Below are positions 14,561-23,450 of a stretch of 64,000 nucleotides of DNA, piece after piece (the stretch's first letter is position 1; every line of letters starts with the position of its first letter). Source of the stretch: Endoryza foliicola. Its GTDB lineage: Bacteria > Bacteroidota > Bacteroidia > Chitinophagales > Chitinophagaceae. The stretch covers positions 2,294,001 through 2,358,000 of the forward strand of contig OZ245715.1 in the NCBI GenBank assembly GCA_965226965.1, read 5' to 3'. A program made the position numbers and the translations under genes. The notes under the pieces were generated by a model. The model ran no database searches and was not told where the DNA came from. It saw nothing but the letters and a program-made list of their open reading frames with translations.

Positions 14561-15487
14561 ATGTTTATATTGAAACTGACGACAAAGCAAAAAATGCTGA
14601 TAACCGCCCTCTGTTTTGGCGTGGCTTTCTATGGCTTTATGATCAAACTGCCGTCTCGGTTTCACCACTCCGACAAAGAGCTTCACAGCCTTTTCTATTT
14701 CGGAGCGGCTGCTTTTCTCAATTTTCTTTTTGTTGGGAAGAAATGGTGGGCACATGTGTTGGTTTTTATCGGTTTGTTTTTAATGGGGGTTGGAATTGAA
14801 TGGGCACAAGAATTTTCCAATGGAATTACCGGTTCGCGCATTCACGGCCGTTTCGATCCTGAAGATGTTAAAGCGAATACACAGGGTTTGGTCATTTTTT
14901 CTGTTTTGTGGTTAGTAGGAATAGGCATCAATGCGCTGGTTCGGTCGAATGAAAAAGAGCCCACTCAAGAAACTGTCAAACAGCCAATGAAACCTATCGC
15001 GTCTGTTTCATTGCAATCAGATTTGAGCCGGCAATTCGGGGCTGCTTTAAAGATGGTAGAAAATGCCATCGTCTTTTGCCCTGATCATATGTGGGATACT
15101 CCTCGCAATTACTGGTATCAGGCCTACCATGTTTTATTCTTCGCCGATTACTACTTGTCGAAAGACCCCGCGAATTTCCAACCGCCTTTTCCATTTGATA
15201 GCTCCGAGTTCGAAGATCGAATGCCGAACAGAGTGTATACGAAAGCTGAATTACTTCACTATATGGCCCATTGCAGGGCTCAATTCCTTCGTTTTATTCC
15301 GGAAGTGAAACATCAAGGTATTCAATCTCGATGGATCAACAGTTCCAAAACGATGGACTATAGTTATGTTGAAATAGTGCTCTACAACATGCGTCATTTG
15401 CAACACCATGCAGCTCAAATGAATTTAATATTGAGAGAAGAAGGGGCGGACGTACCAGATTGGGTGTTTCAATTTGATATTCGCTAA
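14561..15487 (+). CDS. VanZ-like membrane domain fused to a DinB-like domain
   Basis: A 308-residue protein with two parts. Residues 1 to about 130 hold about four membrane segments (MLITALCFGVAFYGFMI, HSLFYFGAAAFLNFLFV, HVLVFIGLFLMGVGIEW, LVIFSVLWLVGIGI). The polar motif DKELHSLFYF and the loop WAQEFSNGITGSRIHGRFDPEDVKAN are typical of VanZ-like proteins. Residues about 145-308 are soluble and resemble the DinB/DUF664 four-helix bundle: YWYQAYHVLFFADYYL in the first half and NMRHLQHHAAQMNLILRE near the end, with His residues suited to bind metal. The role is unknown; the fusion suggests a membrane-tethered, metal-dependent thiol or stress enzyme. Confidence 0.7.
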   Translation: MFILKLTTKQKMLITALCFGVAFYGFMIKLPSRFHHSDKELHSLFYFGAAAFLNFLFVGKKWWAHVLVFIGLFLMGVGIEWAQEFSNGITGSRIHGRFDPEDVKANTQGLVIFSVLWLVGIGINALVRSNEKEPTQETVKQPMKPIASVSLQSDLSRQFGAALKMVENAIVFCPDHMWDTPRNYWYQAYHVLFFADYYLSKDPANFQPPFPFDSSEFEDRMPNRVYTKAELLHYMAHCRAQFLRFIPEVKHQGIQSRWINSSKTMDYSYVEIVLYNMRHLQHHAAQMNLILREEGADVPDWVFQFDIR

Positions 15488-15647
15488 TACCAGCAAGGGG
15501 AATGGCGCAATGCCCCATCTTATTTTTTCAATTCAATCCGGCACTCATGGTTCTTTGGTTTGGAGGGAGGTAATTAATTTTCTAAAAAAGCCATGTTCCT
15601 CTGTTACTTTTTCCATTGAACCTACACTATTCTGTAAACAACACCAA

Positions 15648-16142
15648 TTGAAACCGGATAAACAGCAATTTTTACAACTGATAAAAGAGCATGAACTCTT
15701 GATTTTCAAGGTCTGCCGAATTTACGGGCATACCGATCATGAACGCCAAGACCTTTATCAGGAGATCATGATTCAACTTTGGAAGGGGTTTGAAAGCTTT
15801 CGAGGCGAAGCCAAATTTACTACTTGGATGTATCGGGTGGCAGTATACACAGCTATTTCGGGCATTCGAAAAACCAAAAACTCCAAAGTAGAGTATAGAG
15901 ATCCCACGCAAATTCCGGAACCCTCATTTCATCCCGATGATGGAAAAGAAAGGGAACAACAACTGGCCGCTTTATACGATGCCATCAAAACTCTCGATGA
16001 AATCAGTAAAGCCATTGTGATGTTGTATTTAGACGATAAGTCGTACCAAGAAATGGAAGAAATTCTCGGTATTAACGAAGCTCATTTACGCGTAAAGATG
16101 TCAAGAATAAAAGAACGATTAAAAAAACTTACAAAAAATTAA
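15648..16142 (+). CDS. ECF-type RNA polymerase sigma factor
   Basis: Directs RNA polymerase to a dedicated promoter set. Region 2 is clear (HELLIFKVCRIYGHTDHERQDLYQEIMIQLW, FRGEAKFTTWMYRVA), and region 4 follows (ALYDAIKTLDEISKAIVMLYLDDKSYQEMEEILGI, VKMSRIKERLKK). The frame is open from 15474, but those 58 extra residues do not resemble a sigma factor and the first part overlaps the previous gene. I prefer the TTG at 15648, which gives 164 aa, the usual size; ATG 15510 is the alternative. The stop is 4 nt before the next gene, which encodes a membrane protein that may act as its anti-sigma factor. Confidence 0.85.
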   Translation: MKPDKQQFLQLIKEHELLIFKVCRIYGHTDHERQDLYQEIMIQLWKGFESFRGEAKFTTWMYRVAVYTAISGIRKTKNSKVEYRDPTQIPEPSFHPDDGKEREQQLAALYDAIKTLDEISKAIVMLYLDDKSYQEMEEILGINEAHLRVKMSRIKERLKKLTKN

Positions 16143-16146
16143 AAAC

Positions 16147-16749
16147 ATGGAACTCGATATTTTTAAAAAAGAATGGAACAATCAAAGTTCTGAAGAATTA
16201 AAGCCTTCGAAAAATGAAGCGGAAGTTTTCCTTAACAATCAAAGCTATGGTCCTGTAGCTTCTTTGCGAACCAAATTTTTAAATCAGTTATTGATTTTCC
16301 CGGTGGCTATGGTAGTATTGGGATACGATCTTTATGTGAAGCCCGAATTATGGAAGAGCGCTGAATTTGGAATTTTTAGCTTAGCGCTCCTTTTATTAGG
16401 GGTTTATTTTGGAATCAATTTTCTCATTGTAGGAAAGCTACAGCAGTACAATGCTTCCGTTAAAACTTCCATGCTTCGTGATGTAAAGCGCATTGAAAAC
16501 GGGTTGATTTGGTTTCAAGTGGTGCACGCCGTTTTGATGATTGCAATGATGGTAGTAGTAGAGACAAGATTGGATGCAGTGATGAACCTTGAATTAAAAG
16601 ACTGGTACCTTATTCATCCGTTTTTACGTGGGCTAGCTTATGTTGGTATACTGGTATTGGTGCTTTATTTAGGTAGAAAGCGAATGCTTCGTACCTACGG
16701 AACGCACCTCAATTTTTTGAAAGCAGCCATTGAAAAGATGGAAGCTTAA
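16147..16749 (+). CDS. Four-helix membrane protein, possible anti-sigma factor
   Basis: A 200-residue integral membrane protein. The N-terminal about 45 residues are soluble (DIFKKEWNNQSSEELKPS), a common place for sigma-factor binding. Four hydrophobic segments follow: LLIFPVAMVVLGYDL, AEFGIFSLALLLLGVYFGINFL, IWFQVVHAVLMIAMMVVV and LAYVGILVLVLYL. The start is 5 nt after the sigma factor stop, so the two are translated together. The pairing of ECF sigma and small membrane protein suggests anti-sigma control. No zinc-finger (HxxxCxxC) is present. The function is inferred from context. Confidence 0.6.
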   Translation: MELDIFKKEWNNQSSEELKPSKNEAEVFLNNQSYGPVASLRTKFLNQLLIFPVAMVVLGYDLYVKPELWKSAEFGIFSLALLLLGVYFGINFLIVGKLQQYNASVKTSMLRDVKRIENGLIWFQVVHAVLMIAMMVVVETRLDAVMNLELKDWYLIHPFLRGLAYVGILVLVLYLGRKRMLRTYGTHLNFLKAAIEKMEA

Positions 16750-16790
16750 GAAAAATGAGAGCAGGCTGAGCCCATTGGTTCAGTCTGCCC

Positions 16791-18740
16791 TTACAAAGCT
16801 TTAATTGTTATATTTCCAATATAGGCACCAATAGCTGTTGCATTGTTTGTTTGATTTTTGAATTGAAAGTAATTGAACAGCTGATCACCATTCAATTGGC
16901 AATTTTTGCAGATGCCTGAATATCCTAACTTGAAATCACTTGTGGCCCCCAATTTATTTCCGTTTACAAAGAGTTCAATCCCACCATTTTCAAATTTTAT
17001 CTGTACATGAATTTTTCGCTGTAAATTGGTGAAACTTCGAAGCGGTTTCTTGATATACGCACCTTCCAGCCCATTCTCGCTATTCACGGTTGGGATTGTT
17101 GACAGCGCTACAGCAAGCTCTCCACTGTAATTATTGTTATTATAATCTGCTTCGTTGCCTGCCGTGAACGTAATGGTATAGGTAAACCCATTTCCGAATT
17201 TTCGAGCCGTACCATCATCGTTTAATTCCCAATTGCTCAAAACCAAATTCACTTTTGCACCGGTTCTTTCAGAAAAGGCATCCGTAGCAATATCAAATTC
17301 AAAGCTGAAGTTTCGGGGAAGTGGATGTTTTATGTTAATTGGACTTATCGGATTATTGTATCCTAATTTGATCCAATTTCCCTTTAAACCACTAATGGTA
17401 CTGATACTGTGATGTTCTCCAAATGTTCTGAAATACCAATTTCGAGGCTTGCTTCCTACCGTTGCATCGGTCAAATCATCGCTAAACCAAGCACCATTCT
17501 TTGTGGTATTGGAATACATTCTTGTTACCACACCTGTTTTAGTTCGGTAGGCAGTCAATCGCTGATTCAATGACTCTTCATTCAGAGGTCGGTACTCTTT
17601 CCCCTTAATCTTAATGGTATCAAAGAAGTAATTATAGATGTATTCGTAATTGATGTGCTCTGTCATACTGAGATACATTTCATACAATTGATTGCCGTCT
17701 TCCTTACGTTCATACGGGTACCAAGCAACGATCCATTGAGGTGTTGCAGATTGACACTTGTTCGTGGTTTCTTCCAATAGCTTGTACACAGGAAACGATG
17801 CTTTTCGTTCTTGCTGATAATGGTCAATCTCAAAAGGATCAACCCCATTCGAAAAATCACCATTGAAAGTGGGTTGCATGTTTCGGATCAATGCGTGTTC
17901 ATTTAAGCGAGAATGATATTTTTCTTTATACTTGAGAATATTCTGTTTATAGCTTTCGTATTCTTTCACTACATATTCATAAGCCGACTCCCGTGATTTT
18001 TGATCTGCCGCAGAAGCGCCCGGCCACTGCGAATCAATCCGATCCTTTCTGTTTTTTAATTGCTTTTCGTAGGAAGCCAATGCCATATCAAGATACTCTC
18101 CAATGCTCACGGTTACAAAGGGAAGTTTGTTTCCAGGAGCCAAATAAACCGCCTGCGTTTCGTTGCTTCTACTTAAAAATGGTTTACTGGCCGACGCTTC
18201 CTTGAGCGCCTGATCTTTTCTTTTATTGAGGTCTGAAGTGTAGCCGTCTTGTGGCCAGGTGAAGTAGAACGACTTCGAGACTTCGTTGAAATATCCAATT
18301 GGATAAGAGCCGGGTATTGCATTCGCTTGAATTCCGAAAGGGGTATTCTCTTCTGAAACAGGTTTGAATTGCTTTTTCTCATCCAACCACATCGGATCAA
18401 AGCTTACATTCCATACCATAAAATACACACCAAAAACATTCTTGAAATTTTGTCTTCTGTATGTTCCAAGGCCACCAACCGGTTGATACGACTTTTTCAT
18501 CCACGCAACAATTTGGTCATCGATGGCCACTCGTTTCTTGTAAACCGGTTCAGTACTAGGCTTTAGCAGATTGTCGAATCGTTGAGTGGACCACCATCCA
18601 ATAACGCTGTCTTGAATTCTTCGTTCTTTGTCAACTTGTGCTTTAGCAGTGCCGCCCATAACCATCAACATCGAAAGGCTTGCAGACAAAAAGAATCTAT
18701 TCACTGTAATTGTTTTCTTGAATGTTTGTTCGATGCTCAT
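16791..18740 (-). CDS. Large secreted protein with a C-terminal LamG-like domain
   Basis: A 649-residue exported protein of unknown function. The signal peptide ends near GTAKAQ (about residue 35). The middle is rich in aromatic and charged residues, and about 255-310 carries a helical segment with many Lys/Glu. Residues about 440-649 look like a beta-sandwich: WIKLGYNNPISPINI, FSFEFDIATDAFS, IHVQIKFENGGIELFVNGNKLG and the closing IGAYIGNITIKAL, a LamG-like pattern. There is no type IX sorting domain. It overlaps the upstream lipoprotein gene by 4 nt, so the two form an operon and probably act together at the cell envelope. Confidence 0.7.
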   Translation of the reverse strand: MSIEQTFKKTITVNRFFLSASLSMLMVMGGTAKAQVDKERRIQDSVIGWWSTQRFDNLLKPSTEPVYKKRVAIDDQIVAWMKKSYQPVGGLGTYRRQNFKNVFGVYFMVWNVSFDPMWLDEKKQFKPVSEENTPFGIQANAIPGSYPIGYFNEVSKSFYFTWPQDGYTSDLNKRKDQALKEASASKPFLSRSNETQAVYLAPGNKLPFVTVSIGEYLDMALASYEKQLKNRKDRIDSQWPGASAADQKSRESAYEYVVKEYESYKQNILKYKEKYHSRLNEHALIRNMQPTFNGDFSNGVDPFEIDHYQQERKASFPVYKLLEETTNKCQSATPQWIVAWYPYERKEDGNQLYEMYLSMTEHINYEYIYNYFFDTIKIKGKEYRPLNEESLNQRLTAYRTKTGVVTRMYSNTTKNGAWFSDDLTDATVGSKPRNWYFRTFGEHHSISTISGLKGNWIKLGYNNPISPINIKHPLPRNFSFEFDIATDAFSERTGAKVNLVLSNWELNDDGTARKFGNGFTYTITFTAGNEADYNNNNYSGELAVALSTIPTVNSENGLEGAYIKKPLRSFTNLQRKIHVQIKFENGGIELFVNGNKLGATSDFKLGYSGICKNCQLNGDQLFNYFQFKNQTNNATAIGAYIGNITIKAL

Positions 18741-20125
18741 TGTTTCTTTGATTTTACTAGCGTAATGGTGTAACCTGAACCTTTTTGCATTACTAAGATA
18801 CGGCCGCCTTTAACTGCTTCAAAATAGGCTTTATATGATTCTGTAGCGCCGTCGGCGCGATTGGTTAAACTGATAGCCCAGTTTTCAACGATTGATTGCC
18901 CTTTGAATGTTTCACGATAGAATTTTTGATTGCCAACTACACCACTTGCACCTGAATGGTCGCTTTCGTACCGATTGCTCGGCAAGAACGTAAATTGATC
19001 TGATAAAGATGTGGCTGTAGCTCCGGCCACGCTTCCGGTGTTTACATAGTAATAGGTGAGCGAAGCATAGTCGCTAGCACTCCAATTGCCAAGCAAGTCT
19101 TTAGGAGAAATTGAAAACTTATTCCGGTATTGCATGTCTGAATGTCTTTCCCAATTGAATTCGTCGTTATGGTAAGCTCCGAATGCTGCTTCATAGGCTG
19201 CTTGATCGGGGGCAACAAATTCTAAGTACCTACTATGGCCGTCGTATTTTAGTTTTTTGAAGAGAACTATGAAAACTTTGTTTCCGGTTGATTTTTCAGT
19301 GGCTATCGCTTGCATATAGCAGATCGATTCAAAGCTCTGAATGGTACGCCATTGGAAGTTTTGAATGGTTGAATAGCGAGGCTCAATCAACGTTTTCCAA
19401 GCATTCAGGTCGCTGTTGTACAGGGAACTATTATACGCATCTATTTTTTGATTAGGATAATGTATGTATACTTTCAAATCGCCTTTTTTTGTCAATACCC
19501 AATCGTTTTGAACGGTACTGATCCACCCGTCATCAAATTGAGTGGTATTGAATTGATATTCATCTGTCTTTGTTTTTTGATCTTCGGGTTCCGGCGCAGA
19601 AGGTGCGGCAGGAGTAGGGTTGATTTTTGAATTGTCGGGTATGTCGAATGATAGAGTTGATAAGAATGCCAATGCATTGTCCATGTATTTTGAATCCGAC
19701 ATGGTGATTACAACACATATTTTAACCCCATAGCCGCTGCTGGTGGTTACTAAAACCTGACATGATTTGTTGTTGAAGAGAAAGTTGCCGGTCGCTGATT
19801 GTATGGTCCAACTTTCTGCAATAACAGGATCAGATTTGGTTGGATCACTTACTTGTTGAAGTCTTGATTGTACCAGTTCTTGCCAATCATTTGCTAGGTC
19901 CTGCTCCACAGTTCCCGCAGACTTGCTTGCCTTGTAAATTCCCACTTGCATCCATGATTTTGTTTTTTTGTCGATGTACGAAAATTCCAATACACCGGTC
20001 TTCTCTTCTTTTTTCCAGTTTGTTGGCGCCGTGAAATGGATGATATCGTATTTACTTTCCTGTGCGCATGAAGCCAAAACAATCCAAATGCTGAAAACAA
20101 GAAGGGTTATTTTTTTCAAAATCAT
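18737..20125 (-). CDS. Two-domain lipoprotein of unknown function
   Basis: A 462-residue protein with a lipoprotein signal peptide (LASC, Cys20). Two similar halves are visible: an N-terminal domain with NWKKEEKTGVLEFSYIDKK and CQVLVTTSSGYGVKICVVI, and a second one with DGWISTVQNDWVLTKKGDLKVYIHY and SICYMQAIATEKSTGNKVFIVLF. A C-terminal beta-rich part (LLGNWSASDYASLTYYYVNTGS, FTFLPSNRYESDHSG) resembles lipocalin-like modules. It precedes and overlaps by 4 nt the gene for the large secreted protein. It should be anchored in the periplasm or outer membrane. A role in envelope assembly is a guess. Confidence 0.65.
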   Translation of the reverse strand: MILKKITLLVFSIWIVLASCAQESKYDIIHFTAPTNWKKEEKTGVLEFSYIDKKTKSWMQVGIYKASKSAGTVEQDLANDWQELVQSRLQQVSDPTKSDPVIAESWTIQSATGNFLFNNKSCQVLVTTSSGYGVKICVVITMSDSKYMDNALAFLSTLSFDIPDNSKINPTPAAPSAPEPEDQKTKTDEYQFNTTQFDDGWISTVQNDWVLTKKGDLKVYIHYPNQKIDAYNSSLYNSDLNAWKTLIEPRYSTIQNFQWRTIQSFESICYMQAIATEKSTGNKVFIVLFKKLKYDGHSRYLEFVAPDQAAYEAAFGAYHNDEFNWERHSDMQYRNKFSISPKDLLGNWSASDYASLTYYYVNTGSVAGATATSLSDQFTFLPSNRYESDHSGASGVVGNQKFYRETFKGQSIVENWAISLTNRADGATESYKAYFEAVKGGRILVMQKGSGYTITLVKSKKQ

Positions 20126-20436
20126 AACTGCTGATTAATGGTCAAATATGGAGCAATCGGTAAAAGTTTTCATCCCTGATTTCAGGGATTTTTAAAGGCT
20201 GGCTTTGCAATTAATAATTCTATTACTGGATTGATAAAGCCAAAAATTTAAAAGGTTTTGTGCTGCTTTAATTGTTGGCTAAAGTTTACGGCATTATTAT
20301 CACTGGAAGGTTAAAATGTTAACTGATTGAAAACTACCACCGTAAATAGTGTTTTTTTTATCAATTAATGAATATTTGCATGTTCTTCTAGGCATGGGCT
20401 TAAGAACCATTCACTACAACTTAAATAAACTAGCAA
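20126..20436. other. Divergent intergenic region
   Basis: This 311-nt stretch separates the minus-strand lipoprotein operon from the plus-strand PAP2 pair and must hold both promoters. A 7-bp hairpin (ATCCCTG at 20172 with CAGGGAT at 20183) lies about 50 nt before the lipoprotein start. I see no clear TAnnTTTG box. Confidence 0.5.
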
Positions 20437-21369
20437 ATGAAAAAGACGTTCTTGGTAACGTCGTTTTCAAGGTATATCACACTGAGTATACTGTTAGCTT
20501 GCGCCCATACCGGCGCATACGCTCAGTTCGACTCCGGTGCGGTTGTACCTGAATACGATCTTCATATCTACAAGCAAGACAGTCTGTATTTCTCTCGTCC
20601 CCAAATGTTCAAACAGGTATCTTACGTTCCCTCCAACATGTGGCAAATCGCCAAAGCTCCCTTTCAAAAGCACAACTTACCTGCTTTAGCCGCCGTAGCC
20701 GTTTCAACCGGAATTTTAATTGCCGAAGATCAAAACATTATCAATGGGGTCAGGCATTTTAGTGATCAAATAGGGCTGAGTCCTAACACCAATTACCACA
20801 TAGCGTTTCAAGTTGGAGATACAAAAATCATTAAGATCCCCAAAAATCTAAACACCGGATTGTATCAATTAGGAGAAGGAGGCACCAGCATGATCCTCGC
20901 TGGCGGCATGGCTGTGTACGGTGCTATTTCAAAAGATAGGAGAGCAATGGCTACTGCAATTGATCTTACTGAAACCTTCGTTACGATGGGGCTTACCACT
21001 CAAATTCTAAAGCGCATGACCGGCAGAGAGAGTCCCTTTGTGTCAACAAAATCAGGTGGTGCCTGGCGACCCTTTCCTTCTTTTAAAGAATATCAAACTA
21101 ATACCAGCAACTACGACGGATTTCCTTCCGGTCACCTGTCAACCTTAATGGCTACTATAACAGTACTTTCCTACAATTATCCTGAAAAGAAATGGATCAA
21201 ACCTGTTGGTTATTCCATCATGAGTCTTAGTGCCTGGGCCATGATGAATACGGAAGTGCATTGGGCGGGTGATTATCCGCTTGCATTAGCCATAGGTTAT
21301 TTGTCGGGGAGAATAACCACCATGCGTCACCGCGTAAAACCTGAACAAAAAGTAAAATCATATTTGTAG
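20437..21369 (+). CDS. PAP2-type phosphatase, first of a pair
   Basis: A 310-residue exported or membrane-anchored acid phosphatase-like protein. The signal peptide ends near GAYAQ. PAP2 motifs: LKRMTGRESP (variant of KxxxxxxRP, with Glu in place of Pro after Arg), FPSGHLST with the catalytic His, and NTEVHWAGDYP with the second His and Asp. Several hydrophobic segments occur between them. It could hydrolyse undecaprenyl pyrophosphate or phosphatidic acid derivatives. It precedes a second PAP2 gene by 16 nt, and the two probably share a transcript. Confidence 0.85.
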   Translation: MKKTFLVTSFSRYITLSILLACAHTGAYAQFDSGAVVPEYDLHIYKQDSLYFSRPQMFKQVSYVPSNMWQIAKAPFQKHNLPALAAVAVSTGILIAEDQNIINGVRHFSDQIGLSPNTNYHIAFQVGDTKIIKIPKNLNTGLYQLGEGGTSMILAGGMAVYGAISKDRRAMATAIDLTETFVTMGLTTQILKRMTGRESPFVSTKSGGAWRPFPSFKEYQTNTSNYDGFPSGHLSTLMATITVLSYNYPEKKWIKPVGYSIMSLSAWAMMNTEVHWAGDYPLALAIGYLSGRITTMRHRVKPEQKVKSYL

Positions 21370-21385
21370 TCCAAGTAAAGCACAT

Positions 21386-22165
21386 ATGAAAAAGTCACAA
21401 TTTATAGTAAGCCTATTGCTTTTGATAGCATCAACTCAGACTTTCGCTCAAGATACTGCAATAGTCGATTCTAAATCTGATTCAAATACTGCGCATATAG
21501 AACAGAAGTCGATACACATAACTGGTCGTTCCTTTATTTTGCCGGCAATAATGTTTGGCTATGGAGTAAGTGCGATTAAAATTCAAGCGCTCAAAGATTT
21601 AAACAATAGTATCAAAGAAGAAATGGTTTGGGAAAATCCCCATCCAAAGCAACACGCCGATAACTTTTGTCAGTTCACACCCGCAATTCTTACTGTTGCT
21701 TTATCAGGTTTTGGAGTGAAGGCTGAGCACAAGCCACTTGAACAAGTGGTGTTATTCGGATTAACTAATGTAGTGTTGAACACGACCGTTACTTCTATCA
21801 AACGAATTTCGCATCAACAGCGCCCCGACAGCTCGTCCTACGAGTCGTTTCCTAGTGGTCACACTGCTGAGGGGTTTGCAGGCGCAGAAATGATGCGATT
21901 GGAATTTCAACATCAAAATCCGCTCTTAGCTTATTCAGGTTATCTATTTGCCGCCGCCACCGGCTATCTCCGTATCTATAATAACAAGCATTGGTTCAGT
22001 GATGTGGTGGCCGGGGCAGGAGTCGGGATCGCATCAACTCGATTCACTTATTGGGTTTATCCAAAACTAAAAAAATGGGTGTTCAAAAAATCTTCCTCAA
22101 CAAACATTATTCTACCAACTTATAAAAACGGAGCAGTAGGATTGTGTTTTCAATCCATATTTTAA
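21386..22165 (+). CDS. PAP2-type phosphatase, second of a pair
   Basis: A 259-residue PAP2 protein with a signal peptide ending near TFAQ. All three motifs are complete: KRISHQQRP, SFPSGHTAEGF, and RIYNNKHWFSDV. Compared with the previous gene it is shorter and keeps the Arg-Pro of the first motif. The two differ enough to suggest different substrates, not a recent duplication. A C-terminal basic segment (KLKKWVFKK) precedes a short beta-like tail ending in Phe, which may suit outer-membrane association. The substrate is not predictable from sequence. Confidence 0.87.
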   Translation: MKKSQFIVSLLLLIASTQTFAQDTAIVDSKSDSNTAHIEQKSIHITGRSFILPAIMFGYGVSAIKIQALKDLNNSIKEEMVWENPHPKQHADNFCQFTPAILTVALSGFGVKAEHKPLEQVVLFGLTNVVLNTTVTSIKRISHQQRPDSSSYESFPSGHTAEGFAGAEMMRLEFQHQNPLLAYSGYLFAAATGYLRIYNNKHWFSDVVAGAGVGIASTRFTYWVYPKLKKWVFKKSSSTNIILPTYKNGAVGLCFQSIF

Positions 22166-22231
22166 TATTACAAGCGCGAACTTAAAATGCTCTTAAATCA
22201 TAATTTTTATCATATCCTCTTACCCCTAAAA

Positions 22232-22388
22232 TAGGCCGGTTTGCCACATATCCGACAATACCAAATGGAAAGAAACTCAATTCAATACCCAGAGCAAGTT
22301 GTATATTGAAACCTCACCCGTTACCGAAATTCACTTTACACTCGGCAGCCCTTTTTTTGCCAAGCTGATGTTTACCGTGTTCTTTTAA
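22232..22388 (+). pseudogene. Possible gene remnant downstream of the PAP2 pair
   Basis: The 345-nt gap 22166-22510 contains a 51-codon frame without a start, encoding a protein-like stretch (ETQFNTQSKLYIETSPV, then IHFTLGSPFFAKLMFTVFF). A stop precedes it in frame. It may be the 3' end of a lost gene. The family is not recognised and it could be chance. Confidence 0.25.
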
Positions 22389-22450
22389 TAATCTGTTCGA
22401 GTTCAAATAAAACACAACTCAAGTATAGTGATGTGTTTCATCCGACAAAC

Positions 22451-22477
22451 AAAAAAATCCCAACTTTCGTCGGGATT
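22451..22477 (-). terminator. Terminator of the gene at 22511
   Basis: On the minus strand AATCCC and GGGATT pair around a 10-nt loop and are followed by seven T. Confidence 0.7.
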
Positions 22478-22510
22478 CCTTAATTCTTAACTCTTAATTC
22501 TTAATTTGTA

Positions 22511-23347
22511 TTACTCCCAGTACTTATAATTGTACTCCACCTTTCCAATCAACACCTTGCTCTTAGAATAACAAGCGTCCAAAGCCTTCAGTCCGTCTTC
22601 ATCATAGCTATAATACCATTTTTGATAGTCCCCATCTTCCTGAACTACCATGAATGTGGCCAACTGACCTTTTTCATTGTATTCCATCACATAGTCAGGT
22701 AACAGTCTTTTTGCTGCAATATTATAGCGCACTACATCCGTAAGGCGCTTTGCATCGTCGTAATAGTAGTAGTAGGTAGGTAGGGGCTTGCCCTTTTGGG
22801 TGCTTCTTTCCTCAATGATGTTTCCCTTTTCGTCCTTAATGAAAGTTACAACGGTGGTGTCTTTATCGTTTTTTACTTTCAACATTTTAACCGGCGAACC
22901 GTCGGTTCCATAGCTCCACAAATGTTCTTCCTTGATCTTAAAATCACCTGCAGATACTGTAATGTTTAAGATTCTAGCCAATTTCCCACCGGCATTGTAT
23001 TCGTAGGTTACCGTGGTTTTGGAACCATCGGTAGTGTCAAATGACTTGATCAATTGTGCATTGCTGTTGTAATATCCTACGCTGTAAGTAGGAGCGCCTA
23101 GGGGAGTAGAAGTAGTGGTGGCCACTTCTGTACTGGCTTTGTTTACCATTTGATTGCTCGAGAATCCTTCAATAGGCTTGCCTTCGCCATCAAAACTGAT
23201 AAACTCAATGGAATGAACCTTCTCTTTTTTGAATATAGAATGCTTCTGATTGGCAGCCTCTACGGTAAGTAGATCCTTGTATAAAAACTGAGCCGAACTG
23301 CTGAAAACGATCAAAGCGCTTGCCGCCAATACCAACAAATGTTTCAT
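22511..23347 (-). CDS. Secreted protein with YD/RHS-like strands
   Basis: A 278-residue exported protein with a signal peptide ending near SSAQ (residue 20). The body repeats short beta-strands with a Y-x-Y / G-K-L pattern: VTYEYNAGGKLARI, VVTFIKDEKGNIIEE, YYYYDDAKRLTDVVRY, VMEYNEKGQLATFMV, YYSYDEDGLKAL. This resembles RHS/YD-type repeats but is far shorter than toxins, so I read it as a small beta-solenoid-like periplasmic protein. The role is unknown. It has its own terminator and starts 103 nt from the divergent DUF3667 gene. Confidence 0.65.
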   Translation of the reverse strand: MKHLLVLAASALIVFSSSAQFLYKDLLTVEAANQKHSIFKKEKVHSIEFISFDGEGKPIEGFSSNQMVNKASTEVATTTSTPLGAPTYSVGYYNSNAQLIKSFDTTDGSKTTVTYEYNAGGKLARILNITVSAGDFKIKEEHLWSYGTDGSPVKMLKVKNDKDTTVVTFIKDEKGNIIEERSTQKGKPLPTYYYYYDDAKRLTDVVRYNIAAKRLLPDYVMEYNEKGQLATFMVVQEDGDYQKWYYSYDEDGLKALDACYSKSKVLIGKVEYNYKYWE

Positions 23348-23450
23348 TGAATTGAATTTTAACGTGTTCTAGAACGCAATATAATGCGTTTTAATACCAG
23401 AAACTGCCTAAAATTTTCCCCGAATCCTTAATTTTAAGAAAATTTACACG

